NCBI GenBank assembly: GCA_018971625.1
Contig: JAGXAJ010000047.1
Coordinates: 1 to 35,069, forward strand
Direction of reading: 5' to 3'
DNA: 35,069 bases
DNA from: Pseudomonadota bacterium
GTDB lineage: Bacteria; Pseudomonadota; Alphaproteobacteria; Rhizobiales; Xanthobacteraceae
Shown piece by piece: positions 10,008 through 19,120 of the stretch. Made by a program: the position numbers and the translations under genes. Each line of letters starts with the position of its first letter. The stretch's first letter is position 1. The notes below the pieces were generated by a model. That model was given only the letters and a program-made list of their open reading frames with translations, was not told the origin of the DNA and did not search any database.

Positions 10008-10793
10008 ATGAACGAAAGTCACAACGAACGCGCGGATGTTCCCGAACTTTCGGCGGAGGAAATCCAGGCGCGCGTGCTCCATCGCGATGGCCTGATGCTG
10101 GTGATCGACAAGCCGGCCGGGCTGCCGGTGCATCGCGGCCCCAAGGGAGGCGCCAACCTCGAAAGCTCGTTCGATGCGTTGCGATTCGGCCTGCCGCGGC
10201 CGCCGGTTCTGGCGCACCGGCTCGACCGTGACACCTCCGGCTGCCTCGTTCTCGGCCGCCACCGCAAGGCCACCGCCTCACTCGGGTTGCTGTTCAAGCA
10301 CGGCAGGGTTTCCAAGACCTACTGGGCGGTGGTCGAGGGCGGTCCTGCCGAGGACGAAGGCATCATCGACATGCCGCTCGGCCGCCTCAACGCCGAGCGC
10401 GGCTGGTGGCAGAAGCCCGATCCGGATGGCCAGCCGGCGGTTACCAGATGGAAAGTACTCGGACGCGGCTTGCTCTCCTCTGCCCCTGCAGCGGCATCGA
10501 AGATCGGAATGGAAGGAGAAACAGCGAGCGGCGTACAACTGACGTGGCTTGCAATGGAGCCGGTAACCGGCCGTACGCATCAATTGCGGGTACATGCCCG
10601 CGCGCTGGGCTGGCCGATCGTCGGCGACAACATCTATGGCAACGGTCCGCGCTTCGGTGAGCCGCGGCTGCATCTGCATTCCCGCGCTATCGTGGTCCCG
10701 ATCTCGAAGAACAAGGACCCGGTCAGCGTGACCGCGCCGGCGCCAGCCCATCTGCACGGGCGGCTCAGGGCCTGCGGGTGGACCGGAGAGTAG
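10008..10793 (+). CDS. RluA-family RNA pseudouridine synthase
   Basis: A 261-residue pseudouridine synthase of the RluA superfamily, isomerising uridine in rRNA or tRNA. The catalytic motif HRLDRDTSG holds the nucleophilic Asp73, preceded by the LVIDKPAGLPVH entry motif near residue 31 and followed by the RTHQLRVH block and GDNIYG at the C-terminal part. No S4 domain is present, so it resembles RluA/RluC-like short forms. The target position cannot be told. The gene is divergent from ftsY with only 28 bases between the starts, and it interrupts what is otherwise a minus-strand dapF-mtaB-ftsY-yciB cluster. Confidence 0.92.
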   Translation: MNESHNERADVPELSAEEIQARVLHRDGLMLVIDKPAGLPVHRGPKGGANLESSFDALRFGLPRPPVLAHRLDRDTSGCLVLGRHRKATASLGLLFKHGRVSKTYWAVVEGGPAEDEGIIDMPLGRLNAERGWWQKPDPDGQPAVTRWKVLGRGLLSSAPAAASKIGMEGETASGVQLTWLAMEPVTGRTHQLRVHARALGWPIVGDNIYGNGPRFGEPRLHLHSRAIVVPISKNKDPVSVTAPAPAHLHGRLRACGWTGE

Positions 10794-10915
10794 TTCTGCG
10801 GATCCGGTGCGGCGCCTATCTCAGGCGACCGCTAAAACCTTTACCGAACATTTAGTTGTTGGCCTTACACAGAGGTGTTGTCCAGAACAGTCCCCGACGC
10901 AGCTCAGGATGAGCG

Positions 10916-12037
10916 ATGTTGAATGCCGAGCAATCGATCGTCAATGAAGTCGAACAGGCGATCAGTCTCGGCTCCGCGGAGAAGAGCCTGGAAACGGTCA
11001 GACGCGTGACCTCGCTGTTTCTGGCATCGGCCGGCAGCTTCAACAGCGAGCAGATCGAGCTCTTCGACAACGTGCTCGAACGCCTCATCAAGACTATCGA
11101 GATCAGGGCGATTGCAGACGTCAGCGCACGGGTCGCGCTGGTTGAAACCAGCCTGCAACTGGCCGGCGTTGCCCAGGCGCCGCCCACCGTCATCCGCCGG
11201 CTGGCACGGCACGACTCGATCACGGTTGCGGGCCCCGTGTTGAGCGAATCGTCGCGTCTGAGCACGGAGGATCTGGTCGAAATCGCCGAGACCAAGAGCG
11301 AGCAGCATCTGCTCGCGATTTCGGGACGCTGGTGGCTGACCGAGATCGTCACCGATGCGTTGTTGGCGCGGCATTATCCCGCCGTCAGCCACCGGCTCGT
11401 CAAAAATCCGGGCGCGCGGGTTTCGGCCAGCGGATTTGCCATCGTGGTGTCGCAGGCGGAATCCGACCCCGAACTCGCCGTCGACACCGGTGTCCGCGTC
11501 GATTTGCCGCCGGAGCTGCGTAACCAATTGCTGCGCAACGCAACCGAAGCGGTGAGATCGCGGCTGTTGTCGCGCGCCCCCCCGCACCTATTCGAGGAAA
11601 TCCGAAACTCGATTGCCAAGGTCACCGCCACCGTCGATCGCGAAATGGCGCCGCGCGACTTCACCGCGGCCAGGCAATTCGTGGAGATCCTTAACGCCAG
11701 CGGCAAACTCAACGACGCGAGATTGCTCGCCTTCGCCAAAGCCCGAAAATATGAAGAAACCGTCGCGGCCTTGGCGGTGCTGTCAAAATCCTCGATCGAG
11801 GTCATTCGTCCGCTGATGCAAAGCCTGCGCGACGATGGCGTGCTGGTTCCCTGCAAGGTCGCAGGATTAAACTGGGAGATCACCAGCGCGATCCTGGAAT
11901 GCCGCTATTCGACGGGATCGATGGGCCCCCACGAACTGGTCAAGGCCAAAGGCAAATTTACCAAGATGACAACCGAGAGCGCGCAACGTCTGCTCAAGTT
12001 CTGGCAGGTTCGCTCGGCGCCGACGAACTCGAACTGA
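10916..12037 (+). CDS. DUF2336 domain-containing protein
   Basis: A 373-residue cytoplasmic, mostly helical protein matching the alphaproteobacterial DUF2336 family. The N-terminal half has paired helical repeats (ARVALVETSLQLAGVAQAPPTVIRRLARHDSITVAGPVL, then LVEIAETKSEQHLLAISGR), the usual family signature, and the C-terminal half contains LRDDGVLVPCKVAGLNWE. No catalytic motif or membrane segment is seen, and the function is unknown. The ATG at 10916 is preceded by CAGGA about 9 bases upstream. The 122-base gap after the pseudouridine synthase holds an AT-richer stretch (around 10833-10860) suited to a promoter. It converges on mtaB, 14 bases away. Confidence 0.85.
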   Translation: MLNAEQSIVNEVEQAISLGSAEKSLETVRRVTSLFLASAGSFNSEQIELFDNVLERLIKTIEIRAIADVSARVALVETSLQLAGVAQAPPTVIRRLARHDSITVAGPVLSESSRLSTEDLVEIAETKSEQHLLAISGRWWLTEIVTDALLARHYPAVSHRLVKNPGARVSASGFAIVVSQAESDPELAVDTGVRVDLPPELRNQLLRNATEAVRSRLLSRAPPHLFEEIRNSIAKVTATVDREMAPRDFTAARQFVEILNASGKLNDARLLAFAKARKYEETVAALAVLSKSSIEVIRPLMQSLRDDGVLVPCKVAGLNWEITSAILECRYSTGSMGPHELVKAKGKFTKMTTESAQRLLKFWQVRSAPTNSN

Positions 12038-12051
12038 GCGGTCTCGAACGC

Positions 12052-13323
12052 TCACACCGTCAATCGTGTCCCGTCGTTGCCGCTGATCGTCAATGTCCGC
12101 ACCGCGCCTGGCGCCTCCCCGCAGATGCTGACGGGGATAAAGTGTTCGGTGCGGCCTTGCGTCGGGCTTTCGATCAATACGTTGCGCCGGGAGCCCAGTT
12201 CCCGATCGAGCCGCCGTTTTAGCGCCGCCTGCCCCGCCTCTCGCAACCGCCTCGCCCGCGACTTGATGACCTCGCCCTCGACCTGCGGCATACGCGACGC
12301 CGGCGTGCCCGGCCGCCGCGAATAAGCAAACACGTGAAGGAAGGTAAGATCGCATTCCTCCACCAGATCCTGCGAGCGGGCGAACATCTCGTCCGACTCG
12401 GTCGGGAAGCCTGCGATGATGTCAGCGCCAAGTGCTATATCCGGACGCAGCCGCCGCACCTGGGCGCAGAACTCGATCGCACCGGCCCTCGAATGCCGCC
12501 GCTTCATCCGCTTCAGCACCAGATCGTCGCCCGATTGCAGTGACAGATGCAAATGCGGCATCAGGCGTTCATCCTCCGCGATCACATCGAGCAGATCACG
12601 GTCGACCTCCACCTGATCGATCGATGAAATCCGCAGGCGCTTCAGGTCAGGCACATGCCGCAGGATCTGCTTGGTCAGCAGGCCCAGTTTGGGCGCCCCC
12701 GGCAAGTCCGCGCCGTAGCTCGTGAGGTCGACGCCGGTCAGCACGATCTCGGCATGACCGCGCTCGACCAGCGCGCGGACCTGATCGACCACCGCGCCCA
12801 TCGGCACCGAACGCGAATTGCCGCGGCCATAGGGAATGATGCAGAAGGTGCAGCGGTGATCGCAGCCGTTCTGCACCTGCACGAACGCCCGCGGCAGGCC
12901 CCTGGCAAATCCGTCCAACAGATGTGGCGCCATCTCGCGCACCGCCATGATGTCGGAGACCGCGATCTTCTCAGCGTTCCCGATGCCGAATGCCGGGGCG
13001 CGACCGAACGCCAGGCGCGCGGCGCGCCAAGTATCGCCGCGCATCTTGTCATCATTGCCGACCACGCGATCAACCTGAGCCATATCCGCGAACATGTCGG
13101 CCTGCGTCTGCGCCGCGCAACCGGTGACCACAATGCGCGCCGAGGGCCGCTCGCGTTTGATCCGCCGGATCGACTGCCGCGCCTGGGCCACCGCTTCATT
13201 GGTCACCGCGCAGCTGTTGATGACGATGGTGTCGGTCAGGCCGGCGCGCTCGGCCTCGCGCGCGATCACTTCGGATTCGAAGACGTTGAGACGGCAACCG
13301 AAGGTAAGAACCTGGACGCTCAT
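12052..13323 (-). CDS. mtaB: tRNA t6A37 methylthiotransferase MtaB
   Basis: The 423-residue radical-SAM enzyme converts t6A to ms2t6A at position 37 of tRNAs reading ANN codons. Three domains are visible. The N-terminal UPF0004 domain has cluster cysteines Cys10 (TFGCRLN), Cys38 (NSCAVTNEA) and Cys69 (VTGCAAQ). The radical-SAM core has CxxxCxxC at Cys154, Cys158 and Cys161 (QNGCDHRCTFCIIPYGRG). A C-terminal TRAM-type substrate region follows. FGCRLN and CDHRCTFCIIPYGRG distinguish MtaB from MiaB and RimO. The start at ATG 13323 lies two bases after the dapF stop, so the two genes are co-transcribed. Confidence 0.95.
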   Translation of the reverse strand: MSVQVLTFGCRLNVFESEVIAREAERAGLTDTIVINSCAVTNEAVAQARQSIRRIKRERPSARIVVTGCAAQTQADMFADMAQVDRVVGNDDKMRGDTWRAARLAFGRAPAFGIGNAEKIAVSDIMAVREMAPHLLDGFARGLPRAFVQVQNGCDHRCTFCIIPYGRGNSRSVPMGAVVDQVRALVERGHAEIVLTGVDLTSYGADLPGAPKLGLLTKQILRHVPDLKRLRISSIDQVEVDRDLLDVIAEDERLMPHLHLSLQSGDDLVLKRMKRRHSRAGAIEFCAQVRRLRPDIALGADIIAGFPTESDEMFARSQDLVEECDLTFLHVFAYSRRPGTPASRMPQVEGEVIKSRARRLREAGQAALKRRLDRELGSRRNVLIESPTQGRTEHFIPVSICGEAPGAVRTLTISGNDGTRLTV

Positions 13324-13325
13324 TG

Positions 13326-14198
13326 TTACGCGACGGTTGTGAACAGCGCCGGATCGAACTTCCCTTCATATTCGAACGTCGCGGTGCCCGTCATCATCAC
13401 ATGATCGTCGCGCTCGCGCCATTCGATCGAAAGCTCGCCACCCGGCAGCGCGACCTGCACAAGGCGGTTGGCGCGCTTAAGCCGCGCGGCGGCCACCGCG
13501 GCCGCGCACGCCGCCGAGCCGCATGCCTTGGTCAGCCCGGCGCCGCGCTCCCAGGTGCGGATACTGATGTGGTCGCGGTCGACAATATGGGCGAGCGTGA
13601 TATTGGCGCGCTCCGGAAAGATCGGGTGATTTTCCAACAGCGGCCCAAAACGGGCGAGATCATGGGCGTTGACGTCGTCGACCCAAAAGATCGCGTGCGG
13701 ATTGCCCATGTTGACCGCGGAGGGCGAATGCAGCAGCGGCGCGTCGATCGGCCCGACCTGGAGTTCGATATAGCGGGTGTCGCGGAATTCCTCGGCGAGG
13801 GGGATATCCTGCCAACCAAACTTCGGCAGGCCCATGTCGACTGTATAGAGATCGGCCGCAGGCCCCTGCCAGCAATTGAGCAGGCCAGCCCGCGTCTCGA
13901 AGGTCACGGCGGTCTGGCCGGTTTTCTCGAACAGCCGCCGCACCACGCAGCGCATGCCGTTGCCGCAGGCGCCGACTTCCGAGCCGTCACTGTTGTAGAT
14001 GCGGATGAAGGCCTCGGTGCCCGATAGCCGAGGCGGCTGCAGCACCATCATCTGGTCATAGGCGATCCCGCCCGGCGAGGCGACCGCACGCGCTTCCTCG
14101 GCCGACACGGTCGCGGGCTTGTCGCGCAGATCGACCACGACAATTTCGTTGCCGATGCCGTTCATTTTGGCAAATGCGTGGTTGGCGAGCGCGCTCAT
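13326..14198 (-). CDS. dapF: Diaminopimelate epimerase DapF
   Basis: The 290-residue enzyme interconverts LL- and meso-diaminopimelate for lysine and peptidoglycan synthesis. The two-cysteine racemase pair is intact: Cys78 in GACGNGMRC and Cys226 in KACGSAAC, together with the opening [15 protein letters not shown] and [11 protein letters not shown]. The frame is open further to 14285, but the ATG at 14198 gives the normal N-terminus [17 protein letters not shown]. It is the first gene of dapF-mtaB and sits with asd in the same window, the two serving the same aspartate-derived pathway at different steps. Confidence 0.96.
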   Translation of the reverse strand: MSALANHAFAKMNGIGNEIVVVDLRDKPATVSAEEARAVASPGGIAYDQMMVLQPPRLSGTEAFIRIYNSDGSEVGACGNGMRCVVRRLFEKTGQTAVTFETRAGLLNCWQGPAADLYTVDMGLPKFGWQDIPLAEEFRDTRYIELQVGPIDAPLLHSPSAVNMGNPHAIFWVDDVNAHDLARFGPLLENHPIFPERANITLAHIVDRDHISIRTWERGAGLTKACGSAACAAAVAAARLKRANRLVQVALPGGELSIEWRERDDHVMMTGTATFEYEGKFDPALFTTVA

Positions 14199-14401
14199 GG
14201 AATTTCCGATTTCCGTCTGTCTTATATGGCCAATGATGGCGGATTGGCCAGCCTGCCGCCGCAGGGCGCATGACGTATCTGTCATGGGACGAAAGCCGGA
14301 CTGGCGTGTTAGGTATGGCAGGGCTTCACGGCGTCTGCCGGGACCTGACGCGCGGAGGCTGGGATGCGATATGGAATGCCATTGGGGATGGAGAATATCG
14401 A

Positions 14402-15133
14402 ATGAATTCGATCCGCTGTTTCCGCCGCGCGCTGCTCGCGCTGGTCCCGGTAGCCGCGATTTCGTTGGGTCTGGGCAGCGCGCTGGCGCAATCGCCGCCG
14501 GCGAGCCCGCCGCCTGCTACTTCGACGACACCGGCGCCGCCGCCTGCCACTTCTGCGACACCGGCCCCCGCCCCGGCAGCCACACCGGTGCCGCCGCCCG
14601 CCGAAAACAAATCGCCGGCCGATAGCCCCGCAGCCGCCGCGCCGCCGCCCCCCGTCGCGCCGGTCCAGACCGCCGATCCCTTTGGCGAGGAAATCATGCT
14701 GGTGCCAAAAAAGGTCGTGATCCTGAGGGGAACGGCCAATTGGGATTCCGCGTTCGACACCCTGATGGAATCGTTCAAGACGCTGACGGCGCTGCTCGAC
14801 AAACAGAACATTTCCCGCACCGGCAATCCCATGATCGTCTACACCGCGACGGACGACACCGGCTTTACCTATCTGGCGGAGCTATCCGTCGATCAGGAGC
14901 CGAAGGACCTCGGCAAGGACATGCGTATCGGCAAATCGCCCGACGGCAAGGCGCTGAAGTTTGTCCATCACGGCTCCTACGACAACATGGACAACACCTA
15001 TGAGGCGATCACCAACTATCTCGACGACAAAAAACTCGAGGCCAAGGATACCTTCATCGAGGAATACATGACCGACCCGCTGAAGACCCAGGAGGACAAG
15101 CTCGTGATCAATGTCTACGTGCCGCTGAAATGA
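14402..15133 (+). CDS. Exported GyrI-like effector-binding domain protein
   Basis: A 243-residue protein with a signal peptide ([18 protein letters not shown], cleavage expected after SALA near residue 29), then about 60 residues of low-complexity Pro/Ala/Thr linker with imperfect repeats of [10 protein letters not shown] type. The C-terminal domain of about 150 residues resembles GyrI/SoxS/AraC effector-binding domains: [18 protein letters not shown], then FIEEYMTDP and the closing VINVYVPLK. Such domains normally bind small molecules in the cytoplasm, whereas here export to the periplasm is predicted. GGAG sits 8 bases upstream of ATG 14402; the longer frame from 14270 lacks such support. 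Its TGA overlaps the start of the next gene (ATGA), so the two are coupled. Confidence 0.82.
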   Translation: MNSIRCFRRALLALVPVAAISLGLGSALAQSPPASPPPATSTTPAPPPATSATPAPAPAATPVPPPAENKSPADSPAAAAPPPPVAPVQTADPFGEEIMLVPKKVVILRGTANWDSAFDTLMESFKTLTALLDKQNISRTGNPMIVYTATDDTGFTYLAELSVDQEPKDLGKDMRIGKSPDGKALKFVHHGSYDNMDNTYEAITNYLDDKKLEAKDTFIEEYMTDPLKTQEDKLVINVYVPLK

Positions 15134-15834
15134 GGCCGGTCGGATATTGCGCGCTTCTCGCCTTTGCCGCGGGCATGCTGCTCGGCGCGCCGGTTCAGGC
15201 CGACAGCCTGCCTCCCGCGATCTCCGTGACCGGCGAAGCCTCGGTCTCCGTGCCGCCCGATCTCGCCGAAGTCGAAGCCGGCGTCACGTCCGATGCCAAG
15301 ACCGCGCATGATGCGTCCGAAACCAATAATGCCACGATGGGCAAGCTAATGCTGGCGCTGAAGGCGGCCAGCATCGATCCGAAGGACATCCGGACCTCGC
15401 GGCTGTCGCTGCAGCCGCAAAACGCGCCGAACCGTGCGGGATCCCCGGCGATTACCGGATACCGCGCCAGCAATCACGTGACCGTGCGACTCCATGATGT
15501 CACCAAGCTCGCGAGCACCATCGACATGCTGGTCGGCGCCGGGGCCAACGATATCGACGGCATCAACTTCATGGTGTCGCAAGCCTCGAAGCTGCTCGAT
15601 GACGCACGCACGCAAGCCGTCGCCGACGCCCGCCGCAAAGCCGAGATCTATGCCAAGGCCGCCGGCGTCACACTCGGCGCACCGCTGAGTATTTCCGAGG
15701 GAGGCGCTGCCGTCCCGATGTTCCGCGCCAAGGTTGCGACTGCGATGGCGCCGACCCCCGTGGCGCCAGGCGAAGAGACGCTATCGGTCACTGTGAACGT
15801 GACGTGGGCGATCAAGCCGGCAGCGGACCAATAG
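15130..15834 (+). CDS. SIMPL domain-containing (DUF541) periplasmic protein
   Basis: A 234-residue exported protein of the SIMPL/DUF541 family (BP26/OMP28-like in Brucella). The signal peptide is ALLAFAAGMLLGAPVQA, followed directly by the family start ISVTGEASVSVPPDLAEVEAGV, the central YRASNHVTVRLHDVTKLASTID, and the C-terminal segment ARRKAEIYAKAAGVTLGAPLSISE. Family members form periplasmic or outer-membrane-associated oligomers of unclear function. The start codon overlaps the stop of the GyrI-like gene by four bases (ATGA), suggesting the two exported proteins act together. It converges on the following hydrolase gene with the stop codons adjacent. Confidence 0.9.
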   Translation: MRPVGYCALLAFAAGMLLGAPVQADSLPPAISVTGEASVSVPPDLAEVEAGVTSDAKTAHDASETNNATMGKLMLALKAASIDPKDIRTSRLSLQPQNAPNRAGSPAITGYRASNHVTVRLHDVTKLASTIDMLVGAGANDIDGINFMVSQASKLLDDARTQAVADARRKAEIYAKAAGVTLGAPLSISEGGAAVPMFRAKVATAMAPTPVAPGEETLSVTVNVTWAIKPAADQ

Positions 15835-16896
15835 TCAAACCTCGAACACCTGCCCCGGCTTCAGCGCCACAAAACGCTCGCGCGGAATCTTCGCGTCGTC
15901 GAGCATCGCGGCAAGCGCGGTCGCCGGCGCATCGATGGCCTCATCGGTCAATTGAAACGTGCCGTGATGATGCGCCAACGCCTGTTGGGCCCCGCAATCC
16001 GCCAGGGCCTTCACCGCATCGGACGGGTTCATGTGCTGATCCTCCATAAGCCAGCGCGGCTCATAGGCGCCGATCGGAAGAATCGCGAGCCGCAATGGCC
16101 CGTGCGCGTCGGCGACGCGGCGGAAATGCCGGCCGTCGCCATATCCGGAGTCGCACACGATGTAGAGCTTGCCGGCCGGCGTCTGCAGCACGAAACTCGC
16201 CCACAGCGCCTTGTTGCGATCGAACAGTCCGCGCGCCGACCAGTGCCGCGTCGGCACCAATGTCACCGCAAGGTTGTTGCCGAGGTCGACACGGTCCTGC
16301 CAGTCGAACGCTTCGGCCCTGATCGCGGCGTCCTTGCTGCGCATGGTGATGTCATTGCCAAGCGGCGTGATTACCCGAGGCGAGAATTTCGCCGCGAGCT
16401 TGGACAACGTGGCGACGTCGAGATGATCGTAATGACCGTGCGACACCAGCACGACGTCGATCCTCGGCAACACGTCGAAGGCGATGCCGGGAGCGTTGTG
16501 ACGCTTCGGCCCGGCGAAGGTGAACGGAGAAGCACGTTCCGACCACACGGGGTCGACCAGGATGTTCAGCCCCGCGGTCTGGATCAGCCAGCTCGCATGG
16601 CCGACGAACGACAGCCGCACCTTGTCGCCATCGACGCGCCGCGGCGGCGTATCGGCGTAGCCGTTCGGCACCCAATCCGGCCAGATTGCGCGCTGCCGGC
16701 CACTGGCGAACGTCCAGCGCATCACCTCGCCCAGCGATTTCGGCGGCGATCCGTCGGGATCGAAGAAATGCCCGCCATCGAAATGATCGGAGAGCGGGCC
16801 ATCATAGGTCTTCATGCGATACATCCAGGCCGACGGCACGCCCCGCGACCGCGAGGCTGTGAGCCATCCAAGAATGCTTCTGCGACTGATAGGCAC
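15835..16896 (-). CDS. MBL-fold metallo-hydrolase (UlaG/NAPE-PLD-like)
   Basis: A 353-residue metallo-beta-lactamase-fold hydrolase. The di-metal site motif HGHYDHLD is present, with LSFVGHASWLIQT and LVDPVWSERASPF upstream of it; later metal-site candidates are RHWSARGLFDRN and CDSGYGDGRHF, with HHHGTFQLTDE near the C-terminus. The arrangement resembles bacterial UlaG/NAPE-phospholipase D relatives; the substrate is unknown. The frame opens at 17037, but I prefer the GTG at 16896, which gives VPISRRSILGWLTAS, a possible Tat-type N-terminus. An ATG nearer MKTYDGPLSDHFDG is also possible. It is a single gene converging on the SIMPL gene with no gap. Confidence 0.8.
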   Translation of the reverse strand: MPISRRSILGWLTASRSRGVPSAWMYRMKTYDGPLSDHFDGGHFFDPDGSPPKSLGEVMRWTFASGRQRAIWPDWVPNGYADTPPRRVDGDKVRLSFVGHASWLIQTAGLNILVDPVWSERASPFTFAGPKRHNAPGIAFDVLPRIDVVLVSHGHYDHLDVATLSKLAAKFSPRVITPLGNDITMRSKDAAIRAEAFDWQDRVDLGNNLAVTLVPTRHWSARGLFDRNKALWASFVLQTPAGKLYIVCDSGYGDGRHFRRVADAHGPLRLAILPIGAYEPRWLMEDQHMNPSDAVKALADCGAQQALAHHHGTFQLTDEAIDAPATALAAMLDDAKIPRERFVALKPGQVFEV

Positions 16897-17253
16897 GGAG
16901 CGGGACCACCGGGATGCGGGAGAACGCGGCAGGCATTGACCGTTATATGGTGCGCCCCGTCCTGGATGGAACTTGCGCCGGATTTCATGCGCCGGTCGAA
17001 ACTCGTATTTCCGCCCTCTTAAACCACGATATTTCAATATGTTGAGCGACCGTATCAGCCATTTGGGCCCGACTTTTCTTGACTTTGCGGCATAATCGAC
17101 GTTTAACCCCCGTCAATCATCGAAAAGACGTTCTTTTCGACCGCCGCCCGGTCCTTGAGGCCGGAGGTCAACGCCCGACAGCGCGATGCGCCCTCGGGCG
17201 CAAAAATGTTTGGACGATCGTTTTGGCGCATTGTGCTGAAACATATCTAGACT

Positions 17254-17352
17254 GTCATCACCCGCGAAAGCGGGTGGTCCAGTATCCCAGAGCAGCTCGC
17301 TTGAACCGAGAGGCTGCGGCGTACTGGATACCCCGCCTTCGCGAGGTATGAC
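17254..17352. repeat. Palindromic intergenic repeat, family A
   Basis: Two 32-base arms (17254-17285 and 17321-17352) are imperfect inverted copies, matching at 24 of 32 positions and both bounded by GTCAT/ATGAC. The left arm also holds the small hairpin CCCGC-GAAA-GCGGG. The pattern, with CAGTAT and TACTGGATA in the middle, is the REP/BIME-like repeat often seen in Bradyrhizobium-group genomes. It ends 51 bases before the ffh start codon, so it is probably in the ffh leader. Confidence 0.75.
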
Positions 17353-17403
17353 GGTGGTGCGTTGAGGCACGCGCCTGCAACGCGTAGGCAAAGGACGACG
17401 CAA

Positions 17404-18951
17404 TTGTTCGACAATCTGTCGGAAAAGCTTGGCGGCATTCTTGATCGGCTGACAGGGCGCGGCGCGCTTTCGGAAGCCGACGTCGATGCCGCGATGCGCG
17501 AGGTACGCCGCGCGCTGCTCGAGGCCGACGTCTCGCTCGACGTAGTCCGCTCCTTTACCGAGCGGGTCCGCGAAAAGGCGATCGGCGCCACCGTGGTCAA
17601 GTCGGTCACGCCCGGCCAGATGGTGGTGAAGATCGTTCACGACGAACTGGTCGCAACGCTCGGCGCGGACGGCCAGACCATCGATCTCAACGCGGTGCCG
17701 CCGGTCGCGATCATGATGGTCGGCCTGCAAGGTTCCGGCAAGACCACGACCACCGCGAAGCTCGCGCGGCGCCTGACCCAGCGTGACAAGCGCAAGGTTT
17801 TGATGGCGTCGCTCGACGTCTATCGTCCGGCGGCGATGGAGCAACTCGCGGTACTCGGCCGCGATCTCGATATCCAGACGCTGCCAATCGTGGACGGCCA
17901 GAAGCCGGCGCAGATCGCGCGTCGGGCGCTCGAGGCGGCCAAGCTCGGCGGCCATGACGTGGTGCTGCTTGACACCGCCGGCCGCACCACGCTCGACGAA
18001 GAGATGATGGCGGAAGCGGCCGACATCAAATCGACCGCCAATCCGCATGAGGTGCTGCTGGTCGCGGATGCGCTGACCGGTCAGGACGCGGTCAATCTCG
18101 CGCGCTCGTTCGACCAGCGCGTCGGCCTCACTGGCATCGTGCTGACGCGGGTCGATGGCGATGGCCGCGGTGGCGCCGCCCTGTCGATGCGCGCGGTCAC
18201 CGGCAAGCCGATCAAGCTGATCGGCACCGGCGAAAAGACCGACGCGCTGGAGGATTTCCATCCCAGCCGGATCGCGGGCCGCATTCTCGGCATGGGCGAC
18301 GTGGTGTCGCTGGTCGAAAGGGCTGCCGCCAATATCGACGCCGAAAAGGCCGCGCGCACCGCCGAGCGGATGCGCAAGGGCCAGTTCGACCTCAACGACA
18401 TGCGCGAGCAGTTGATGCAGATGGCCGGCATGGGCGGCATCAGCGGGCTGATGGGCATGATGCCGGGCATTGCCAAGATGAAGAACCAGATCGCGGCCGC
18501 CGGGATCGACGACAGGATCATCAAGCGTCAGGTCGCGGTGATCGATTCGATGACGCGGCAGGAGCGCAAGAACCCCGACATTTTGAAAGCGAGCCGCAAG
18601 AAGCGGATCGCGGCCGGCGCCGGCCTTGAGGTCCAGGAAGTCAACAAACTCCTGAAGATGCACCGGAACATGGCCGACATGATGAAGGCGATGGGTTCGG
18701 GCAAGCGCGGCCCGCTGGCCGGCATCGCGCAGGCGATGGGCTTTGGCGGCGGCCTGCCGTCGCCCGAACAGATCAAGGCGTTGCAGGAAAAGATGCCTGG
18801 CGGCTCCGGTCCCGGCGGCCTGCCGAATTTGAAGGATCTTCCGCCGGGACTTCGCTCGGGACTGCCCAACGTGCCGGGCCTCACGGGTCTCAGCGGCAAG
18901 CCCACACTGCCTGGCCTCGGCGGCTTTCCCGGATTGGGCAAGAAGAAATGA
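17404..18951 (+). CDS. ffh: Signal recognition particle protein Ffh (SRP54)
   Basis: The 515-residue SRP GTPase binds 4.5S RNA and signal sequences of nascent membrane proteins. N domain residues 1-90; G domain with P-loop GLQGSGKTTT (about 107-116), DTAGR, TRVDGDGRGGAALS and GTGEK; Met-rich M domain from about 325 (GMGGISGLMGMMPGIAKMKNQ), then a Gly/Pro-rich tail. The start is read as TTG 17404, giving M(L)FDNLSEKLGGILDRLTGRG, the standard Ffh N-terminus; AAAGGA precedes it by about 8 bases. The longer frame from 17362 adds residues not found in the family. It is the first gene of the ffh-rpsP-rimM-trmD-rplS cluster and the partner of FtsY in this window. Confidence 0.97.
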   Translation: MFDNLSEKLGGILDRLTGRGALSEADVDAAMREVRRALLEADVSLDVVRSFTERVREKAIGATVVKSVTPGQMVVKIVHDELVATLGADGQTIDLNAVPPVAIMMVGLQGSGKTTTTAKLARRLTQRDKRKVLMASLDVYRPAAMEQLAVLGRDLDIQTLPIVDGQKPAQIARRALEAAKLGGHDVVLLDTAGRTTLDEEMMAEAADIKSTANPHEVLLVADALTGQDAVNLARSFDQRVGLTGIVLTRVDGDGRGGAALSMRAVTGKPIKLIGTGEKTDALEDFHPSRIAGRILGMGDVVSLVERAAANIDAEKAARTAERMRKGQFDLNDMREQLMQMAGMGGISGLMGMMPGIAKMKNQIAAAGIDDRIIKRQVAVIDSMTRQERKNPDILKASRKKRIAAGAGLEVQEVNKLLKMHRNMADMMKAMGSGKRGPLAGIAQAMGFGGGLPSPEQIKALQEKMPGGSGPGGLPNLKDLPPGLRSGLPNVPGLTGLSGKPTLPGLGGFPGLGKKK

Positions 18952-18972
18952 AGAATCACCAATGTCTCTATG

Positions 18973-19075
18973 CGTCATTCCGGGATGCGCCACTTGGCGC
19001 AGGCCCGGAATCTATACTCCCAGCAGTGGTTATGGATTTCGGGCTCGCTCACTTCGTTCACGCCCCGGAATGACG
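18973..19075. repeat. Palindromic intergenic repeat, family B
   Basis: The outer arms CGTCATTCCGGG (18973 on) and CCCCGGAATGACG (to 19075) are inverted copies. An inner pair, CCCGGAATCTATA (19004 on) and TATGGATTTCGGG (to 19043), is also complementary with two changes. This is a widespread extended hairpin type in these genomes. It fills the 169-base gap between ffh and rpsP and may separate ffh from ribosomal-protein transcription. Confidence 0.75.
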
Positions 19076-19120
19076 ACCTGACCGAACAACACTCAATCAC
19101 GCATTCATCAGGAGCACTAA

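Noticed and set aside
15952..17022. 356-codon plus-strand ORF
   Set aside because: Antisense to the MBL-fold hydrolase; no family features.
17113..18993. 626-codon minus-strand ORF
   Set aside because: It lies antisense over ffh, is His/Arg/Asp-rich without family motifs, and arises from the GC-biased codons of ffh.
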